The translations under genes and the position numbers were made by a program. The notes under the pieces are model-generated. The model saw nothing but the letters and a program-made list of their open reading frames with translations, ran no database searches and was not told the DNA's origin. A stretch of DNA of 64,000 bases from Bacteroidota bacterium (GTDB lineage: Bacteria; Bacteroidota; Bacteroidia; Bacteroidales; Cfx3-03): the NCBI GenBank assembly GCA_013390605.1, contig JACAUB010000001.1:2099787-2163786 (forward strand). The letters are read 5' to 3'. Positions 58,772 to 64,000 of this stretch are shown here, piece after piece; the first letter of the stretch is position 1, and each line of letters opens with the position of its first letter.

Positions 58772-59656
58772 AACAGCTAATATAGCACCAATAATCTCCT
58801 TCTTCGTTACCTTTTCCTTAAAAAGAAGAATTGAGGGGGGGATTATTAAAACAGGAACAATCGCCATAATCGTTGACGCAATACCAGTAGAAGTATATTT
58901 AATAGATAATAGAGACAAAGAAACACCTAAGAATGGTCCAAATATGGCACCTAAAGTAACCAATCCTATGGCTGGCTTATTCTTAAAAGCATCTCTAAAA
59001 TTCTTTATTTTTCCACTTAAAATAATAATAATAGAAAAACCAATAATACCTGTTATTACTCTTATTTGAGTAGAAGCAAAAGGATCGTATTGTTGCATTC
59101 CCAATTTGCTTAAGACTAAGCCTACTCCTTGGCCTGCTGCACCACCAAGCGCCAATAGTAATCCTCTAATTGGATATGATGATTTAAAAGACAAAGATGG
59201 TTTTTCATCACTTTCATCAGCAGTAGGTTTATCCAATACAACCAAAGCAATACCCATGAGCGTAATAAACATTCCACCTAAATTCATTAGTGTAAAAGTC
59301 TCTTTGAGAATAAAATATCCAGTAATAGCCGCAATCGGAGGTGCTAAAGCCATGACCAACATTGAAATTCGGGCACTCACATATTCATATGACTTAAACA
59401 AACAATAATCACCAACTACAAAGCCAATTAAACCTGATAGCGAGAGCCATAACCATGAAGAAGTTGAATTTTGAATTGGTAAAAATGAACCCGTACGAAC
59501 TAAAAGTAAAACACCTAGAAAAATGAAAGCAAGTAATAAGCGCAAAAGATTGACGTGAAGAGAACCTATAGATCTACTGGCACGAGAAAAAGAAAGAGCT
59601 GTAATAGTCCAGAAAAAAGCAACAAGTAATGCAGTAAATTCTCCAAAGTGAGGCAT
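58745..59656 (-). CDS. EamA/DMT-family transporter
   Basis: About 303 residues with ten membrane helices in two EamA repeats. Repeat 1 starts MPHFGEFTALLVAFFWTIT and includes SYEYVSARISMLVMALAPPIAAI. Repeat 2 (about 160-300) ends VTKKEIIGAILAVLGVALFF. The inner-membrane substrate is unknown (metabolite exporter type). The start at 59656 is chosen: a -7-like box CAAAGGTA at 59677-59684 lies between it and the more upstream in-frame ATG at 59689, which therefore would not be transcribed. Confidence 0.88.
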   Translation of the reverse strand: MPHFGEFTALLVAFFWTITALSFSRASRSIGSLHVNLLRLLLAFIFLGVLLLVRTGSFLPIQNSTSSWLWLSLSGLIGFVVGDYCLFKSYEYVSARISMLVMALAPPIAAITGYFILKETFTLMNLGGMFITLMGIALVVLDKPTADESDEKPSLSFKSSYPIRGLLLALGGAAGQGVGLVLSKLGMQQYDPFASTQIRVITGIIGFSIIIILSGKIKNFRDAFKNKPAIGLVTLGAIFGPFLGVSLSLLSIKYTSTGIASTIMAIVPVLIIPPSILLFKEKVTKKEIIGAILAVLGVALFFI

Positions 59657-60271
59657 AAAAGGTATATTTATTTTGACAAAGGTAAACAAATCATTTAATT
59701 TGTCTCTTAATTAATAGCAAGTATTTTTATTGACATAAAAATTATTAATATTTATATATACTTAACAATAAGTAATTTATTCATTAAAAATATTGTTTTT
59801 AACTATTTTGATAAACCAATAGAATCTAAATTATGAAATGGATTTATCTTACTTCTGTTCATTCAATTTCAGAATAATATTTATTTAAAATCTATCCATC
59901 ACTTATCATCGCAAGGTAGAATCCTTAATATCAGCAGATTCAAAATATTATATTATTAATGTTAAATATTATATAAAACAATATAATAAATAATTTATAA
60001 CATATGTTTATCATTATCATGCGATATGGAGGTATACAATTTTTTAAAATAGGCAAAAGGGTGTCTCTATTTAATTATATAGTTGATATTTTGATCATTA
60101 AGTAAATTACTGTAAGTATTTACAATTTGCATAACTCAACAAAAAATATTCCGTTTATTCAATAATTTAGAAATTTAAGATAAATTTATTTGAAAAAAAA
60201 AAATAAAAAAGGCTTGGAATCCGACTCAAAATACATATTTTTATAAATCGTGAAATTGAAAAAAAACAAGA
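59657..60271. other. AT-rich intergenic region
   Basis: About 600 bp of very AT-rich sequence (especially 59940-60020) between divergent genes. Apart from the -7-like box at 59677-59684 nothing specific is seen: no reading frame, no DnaA-box cluster, no strong hairpin. Confidence 0.6.
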
Positions 60272-60886
60272 ATGCTGTTCGATGATAGTTACAAAACAAT
60301 TGCTTCAAAATCAGAAGGTTTATATAAGGAAAAGGGTAGCAAGTTTATTTCGTTTGCTATGCCAGTTTCTTCTGAAACTGAGATTAAGGAATTTTTGGAT
60401 CAAACTAGAAAGCAATTTCACGATGCCCGTCATGTTTGCTATGCTTATATTTTGGGATTTGACAAATCCACTTATAGGATGAATGATGATGGTGAGCCAT
60501 CGGGTACTGCTGGTCGCCCCATATATGGACAATTACAATCTTTTGATTTAACTAATACCATAGTTGCTGTTGTTCGATATTTTGGAGGAACAAAACTTGG
60601 AGTAAGCGGTTTAATAAATGCATATAAGCTTGTAACACTAGATGCACTAGCAAAAGCTGAGATTTTAACAAAAAGGGTTACAGAAATTTATGAAATTGTA
60701 TATGATTATGCACTAATGAATGATGTAATGAAAATCATGAAAGATGAGAATCTTAATCAACTTTCTACATCATTTGGATTGGAATGCAAAATTTCTTTTC
60801 CAGTAGCAAAAAATGATTCTACTAGAGTTTATGAAAAGCTGTTAAAAGTAGATACATTAAAAATCAAACACATACAAACAATATAA
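60272..60886 (+). CDS. YigZ/IMPACT family protein (UPF0029)
   Basis: A 204-residue two-domain protein. The N-terminal IMPACT domain has GSKFISFAMPV (22-32), DARHVCYAYIL, MNDDGEPSGTAGRPI (about 69-83) and VVRYFGGTKLGVSGL (about 100-114). The C-terminal DUF1949-like ferredoxin fold is less conserved. Role uncertain; eukaryotic IMPACT regulates GCN2. It lies upstream of dnaA on the same strand with a 246-bp gap. Confidence 0.9.
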   Translation: MLFDDSYKTIASKSEGLYKEKGSKFISFAMPVSSETEIKEFLDQTRKQFHDARHVCYAYILGFDKSTYRMNDDGEPSGTAGRPIYGQLQSFDLTNTIVAVVRYFGGTKLGVSGLINAYKLVTLDALAKAEILTKRVTEIYEIVYDYALMNDVMKIMKDENLNQLSTSFGLECKISFPVAKNDSTRVYEKLLKVDTLKIKHIQTI

Positions 60887-61132
60887 TTAATTTAACGATT
60901 GAAAGGAGGTAGCAGAAACTCAATTCTACTTAAGAAACATTTTTTATAAATCAAGAGGAAAACTAATTTTTTATTAACTTTTTTTAGCTGAACTTTGTTA
61001 ACAAGTTTTTCTTCTGACAAAAGGAACCACAGACCGATTTAATCGGTAAACTAAGCATCTGATCTTCATAATAAATAGATTCAGAAATTGTCATTAACCA
61101 TTATAAACCTAACTCAATATAATAATTAACAC

Positions 61133-62569
61133 ATGGCAGAACTTCATGCCGAAGTATGGGAAAGGTGTCTGAATGTTATTAAAGATAACATTAATTACCA
61201 GAGTTTTAAGACATGGTTTTCGCCAATAAAACCTGTTAGACTCGAAAATAATGTTTTAACGATTCAGGTTCCAAGCCAATTCTTCTACGAATGGTTAGAG
61301 GAGCACTATATTCATTTGCTTAAAAAAACAATAAAAAGCGAATTGGGTATTTCTGGGCGCTTGGAATATAGTATTGTAATGGATACTTCAAATAATCAAA
61401 CTCCGCCATTTACAATTAAAGTTCCCACTAGTGATAAAAAGGCGATTAATAATCCCTCTATTTCTATGCCTATAGATTTAAATAAGGGAAATAATAAAGA
61501 AATTCCAAATCCCTTTGTCATCCCGGGATTAAAAAAGATCAAGGTACATTCACAGCTTATAGACTCATATTCATTTGATAATTTCATAGAGGGAGATTGT
61601 AATAGACTGGCTCGTTCTGCTGGATTTGCGGTTGCTAATAATCCTGGTAAGACGGCTTTTAATCCTTTGTTTATTTATAGTCCTGTAGGTTTAGGAAAGA
61701 CCCATTTATCACATGCCATTGGAATTCAGGTTAAAAACAATTTCCCTGATAAAACAGTATTGTATGTTGCAGCAGAACAATTTATCAATCAGTTTATAGA
61801 TTCTGTCAGAAACAATACACATAATGACTTTGTGCACTTCTATCAAATGATAGATGTATTAATTATTGATGATATTCAATTTATGGCTGGTAAGGAAAAA
61901 ACACAAGATTCTTTTTTCCATATATTTAATCATCTTCACCAAAAGGGAAAACAAATTGTGCTTACCTCGGACCGTCCACCTGTTGAATTAAAAGGAATTG
62001 AACCAAGATTATTATCTCGTTTTAAATGGGGTTTAGCTGCAGACTTGCAAGTACCTGACCTCGATACACGAATATCAATCTTAAAGAAAAGAATTTATAA
62101 CGATGGCATAGAAATGCCTGAGGAGGTAATAGAATATTTGGCTTGTTATGTTACCACTAATATCAGAGAACTTGAAGGTGCTTTGATTTCAATAATGGCT
62201 CAATCTTCGCTGAATAAAAAAGCAATTACGATTGAATTAGCTCAACTAATGATTGAGAAATATGTGAAATATAATTCTCGTGAAATATCAATTGATTATA
62301 TTCAAAAAATAGTTTGTGACTATTTCAATATTCCCGTTGATGCTTTAAATTCTAAAACAAGGAAAAGAGAAATTGTTCAGGCACGACAACTAAGCATGTT
62401 CTTTTCAAAGAAGCACACAAAATCATCTTTGGCTTCTATTGGATTACACTGTGGAAATAAAGACCATGCAACAGTTTTACATGCATGTAAGACAGTTCTG
62501 AACCTCATCGAAACCGACAAGCAATTTAAGTCGTATGTAGATGAGATCGATAAAAAGATCAAAGTTTAA
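61133..62569 (+). CDS. dnaA: Chromosomal replication initiator protein DnaA
   Basis: AAA+ initiator that binds DnaA boxes and melts the origin; 478 residues, four domains. Domain I (1-80, WERCLNVIKDNINYQSFKTWF) and a linker (about 90-140) precede domain III. That holds Walker A SPVGLGKTH (183-191), Walker B DVLIIDDIQFM and sensor I LTSDRPP. Domain IV has the DNA-binding signature GNKDHATVLHACK near 443-455. No DnaA-box cluster was seen in the flanking gaps, so the origin is probably not here. A terminator follows. Confidence 0.97.
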   Translation: MAELHAEVWERCLNVIKDNINYQSFKTWFSPIKPVRLENNVLTIQVPSQFFYEWLEEHYIHLLKKTIKSELGISGRLEYSIVMDTSNNQTPPFTIKVPTSDKKAINNPSISMPIDLNKGNNKEIPNPFVIPGLKKIKVHSQLIDSYSFDNFIEGDCNRLARSAGFAVANNPGKTAFNPLFIYSPVGLGKTHLSHAIGIQVKNNFPDKTVLYVAAEQFINQFIDSVRNNTHNDFVHFYQMIDVLIIDDIQFMAGKEKTQDSFFHIFNHLHQKGKQIVLTSDRPPVELKGIEPRLLSRFKWGLAADLQVPDLDTRISILKKRIYNDGIEMPEEVIEYLACYVTTNIRELEGALISIMAQSSLNKKAITIELAQLMIEKYVKYNSREISIDYIQKIVCDYFNIPVDALNSKTRKREIVQARQLSMFFSKKHTKSSLASIGLHCGNKDHATVLHACKTVLNLIETDKQFKSYVDEIDKKIKV

Positions 62570-62584
62570 AATATCTTTCTTATG

Positions 62585-62617
62585 AAAAAGCCGTCTCATT
62601 AAATGAGACGGCTTTTT
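62585..62617 (+). terminator. Terminator after dnaA
   Basis: Perfect 15-bp stem AAAAAGCCGTCTCAT with its complement, 3-nt loop and T-run, 16 bp after the dnaA stop. Confidence 0.92.
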
Positions 62618-62633
62618 CTTTTCTACAATTGTC

Positions 62634-62641
62634 TATTTTTG
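62634..62641 (+). promoter_or_regulatory. Putative -7 box (TATTTTTG) of the phosphatase gene
   Basis: TAnnTTTG match 15 bp before the ATG at 62657, directly after the dnaA terminator. Confidence 0.45.
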
Positions 62642-62656
62642 TACCAAATTTGAATT

Positions 62657-63121
62657 ATGAAAATTTTAATGGTTTGTCTGGGGAATATATGTCGATCCCC
62701 TCTTGCTGAGGGTATTTTAAAAAAGAAGATAAAGGATGCCAATCTAAATGTCGAGGTAGCTTCTGCCGGTTTTGTTTCATATCATCAGGGCGATCCCGCT
62801 GATAGAAGAGCTATTTCAACTGCAGCACAATTTGGAGTCGACCTAAGCAAACATAAAGCAAGCATATTTACAAAAAAATGTTTTGACCTTTTCGATTATA
62901 TATATGTAATGGATGAGGCTAATTTAAATGATGTTCTATCTATTTCGAGGGATAAAGAAGATCACAAGAAAGTAGATTTCATTATGAATGAACTTTATCC
63001 AGGTGAAAACAGAATTGTTCCTGATCCTTATTATGGTGAAGCTGAAGACTTTGTTCATGTATATAAAATGCTTGATATTGCCTGTGATGCTATTCTTGAA
63101 AAAATAAAAAGAGAAAAATGA
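62657..63121 (+). CDS. Low-molecular-weight protein-tyrosine phosphatase
   Basis: Dephosphorylates protein tyrosine, often exopolysaccharide kinases; 154 residues, normal length. P-loop CLGNICRSP with nucleophile Cys7 and Arg13, and the general-acid Asp in VPDPYYGE near 122-129. It follows dnaA across a terminator, an order I recall from other Bacteroidota genomes. It overlaps the next gene by an ATGA junction (63118-63121), so the two are translationally coupled. No cognate tyrosine kinase is in the window. Confidence 0.93.
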   Translation: MKILMVCLGNICRSPLAEGILKKKIKDANLNVEVASAGFVSYHQGDPADRRAISTAAQFGVDLSKHKASIFTKKCFDLFDYIYVMDEANLNDVLSISRDKEDHKKVDFIMNELYPGENRIVPDPYYGEAEDFVHVYKMLDIACDAILEKIKREK

Positions 63122-64000
63122 AACCAAATAAAGACGATATATTAGCAGCAGCTGAACGAATTGCTCCATTTATTCATCATACACCTGTGCTTCAATCACG
63201 TTTGATCAATGAGATAGTTGGTGCTAATCTATTTTTTAAATGTGAAAACTTTCAACGAACCGGAGCATTTAAAATGCGAGGAGCTACAAATGCAATTCTT
63301 TCTTTAAAAGACAAAGCTTTTCAGAATGGCGTAGCGACACATTCATCAGGGAATCATGCTGCAGCACTCTCTTTAGCAGCAAAAGATTTAGGTATTAAAG
63401 CCTTTATCGTAATGCCTGATAATTCTTCAAAAGTAAAAATTGAAGCGGTAAAACAATACGGAGGACAAATAACATTTTGCGAACCAACAGTAAAAGGCCG
63501 TGAGGAAATGCTCGCTACAGTCATCTCGTCAACAAATGCTATTGAGATTCATCCATACAATAACAAATATATTATTGCAGGACAAGCTACTGCTGCTAAA
63601 GAACTCTTTGATGAAGTAAAATCTCTTGAATATATTATAGCACCTGTAGGTGGTGGCGGGCTATTAAGTGGAACAGCATTATCCACATACTATTTTTCTC
63701 CAACAACAACTGTTATAGCTGCTGAACCCGCCAATGCTGATGATGCTTACAGATCTTTTATCTCTGGTAAAATTGAACCTACAAATCCAAAACAAACAAT
63801 TGCTGATGGGCTTAGAACATCACTAGGAACTATTACTTTTACAATAATCATTGGTCATGTTTCAGAAATACTAACAGTAAGTGAAGAGTCTATTATTGAA
63901 GCAATGCGTCTAATCTGGATGCGAATGAAAATAATCGTTGAACCATCTTCGGCAGTTCCATTAGCAGCGATATTAGCCAACAAGGAAAAGTTCAGAAATA
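63118..64000 (+). CDS. Threonine/serine dehydratase family PLP enzyme (3' truncated by window edge)
   Basis: Fold-type II PLP enzyme of the threonine ammonia-lyase/serine racemase group; 294 codons visible, frame open at the edge. Start ATG at 63118 overlaps the phosphatase stop. Marks: KCENFQRTGAFKMRGA with the Schiff-base Lys, SSGNHAAALSLAA, the phosphate-binding PVGGGGLLSG, AEPANADDAY and EPSSAVPLAAI near the end. The visible part is close to the roughly 310-320 residues of the short catabolic type without regulatory ACT domains. Deamination of threonine or serine, or serine racemisation, cannot be told apart. Confidence 0.9.
   Translation, partial: MKPNKDDILAAAERIAPFIHHTPVLQSRLINEIVGANLFFKCENFQRTGAFKMRGATNAILSLKDKAFQNGVATHSSGNHAAALSLAAKDLGIKAFIVMPDNSSKVKIEAVKQYGGQITFCEPTVKGREEMLATVISSTNAIEIHPYNNKYIIAGQATAAKELFDEVKSLEYIIAPVGGGGLLSGTALSTYYFSPTTTVIAAEPANADDAYRSFISGKIEPTNPKQTIADGLRTSLGTITFTIIIGHVSEILTVSEESIIEAMRLIWMRMKIIVEPSSAVPLAAILANKEKFRN

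Noticed and set aside
60902..60910. Strong Shine-Dalgarno-like AAAGGAGGT
   Set aside because: No start codon lies at a usable distance and the phylum rarely uses such sites; taken as chance.
59657..61132. Possible oriC near dnaA (AT-rich gaps on both sides of yigZ)
   Set aside because: AT-rich, but no repeated TTATCCACA-like boxes in 59657-60271 or 60887-61132. In Bacteroidota oriC is often away from dnaA. Strand-skew analysis over the genome would decide.
63679..63687. Perfect DnaA-box-like TTATCCACA
   Set aside because: Single copy inside the dehydratase coding sequence. No cluster of boxes was seen, so it is not evidence for an origin.

Overview
This is a gene-dense, AT-rich piece of bacterial chromosome. 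The organism is most likely an obligately or mostly anaerobic member of the Bacteroidota (Bacteroidales/Marinilabiliales type). Reasons: many -7 boxes of the form TAnnTTTG sit 15-60 bp upstream of genes (also on the minus strand); Shine-Dalgarno sequences are largely absent; type B L31, the Bacteroidota-type GlmU-like protein, DUF6913-dapA and serC-serA-DUF1015 are typical of that phylum; and there are SPII lipoproteins, orphan hybrid histidine kinases and secreted GH2, GH31 and GH92 glycosidases. No rRNA, tRNA, CRISPR array, prophage or intact mobile element was seen.

Layout. 1-1.2 kb: 3' part of an alpha-oxoamine synthase-like PLP enzyme. 1.6-7.9 kb: divergent secreted glycosidases, GH2 and GH31 (alpha-xylosidase-like). 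8-10.4 kb: small proteins (acidic hypothetical, DUF1801, ICMT-like methyltransferase, DUF6629). 10.6-18.1 kb, minus strand: DUF6913-dapA, an oligopeptide-binding lipoprotein, lon, a GlmU-family protein and L31. 18.3-22.6 kb, plus strand: the serine module serC-serA, a four-helix-bundle protein, DUF1015 and a 59-residue wHTH-like protein. 22.6-28.9 kb: Cache-PAS histidine kinase, LTA-synthase-like sulfatase, GH92 mannosidase. 28.9-31.3 kb: the one clearly disturbed locus, with a GC-rich hairpin, a decayed IS982 transposase and a histidine kinase lacking its 5' part exactly at the IS end. 31.3-41 kb: uvrA, lrgAB, flavin reductase, S9 peptidase lipoprotein, soluble hybrid kinase with two receivers. 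41-47.8 kb: universal stress protein, HD protein, ligA, lipoate ligase, lipoprotein of unknown function, flavodiiron protein. 47.8-59.7 kb: parC, rubrerythrin-like protein, ABC-F ATPase, membrane hybrid kinase, prmC, a protein of unknown function, HIT protein, EamA transporter. 60.2-64 kb: YigZ, dnaA, LMW tyrosine phosphatase and the start of a threonine/serine dehydratase.

How the parts fit. Most genes are housekeeping (replication and repair: dnaA, ligA, uvrA, parC; proteostasis: lon; amino acids: dapA, serC, serA). The accessory layer is glycan degradation plus sensory kinases. Flavodiiron and rubrerythrin-like proteins suggest defence of an anaerobe against oxygen or NO.

I found no clear new multi-gene system. 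The best leads are DUF1015 beside serine biosynthesis with a serine-kinase-like DGHHR motif; a D-3-phosphoglycerate dehydrogenase with Lys in place of the catalytic His; an ABC-F protein with a degenerate second nucleotide site; a 115-bp repeat present twice about 50 kb apart; and a 141-bp MITE-like palindrome with perfect 13-bp ends.
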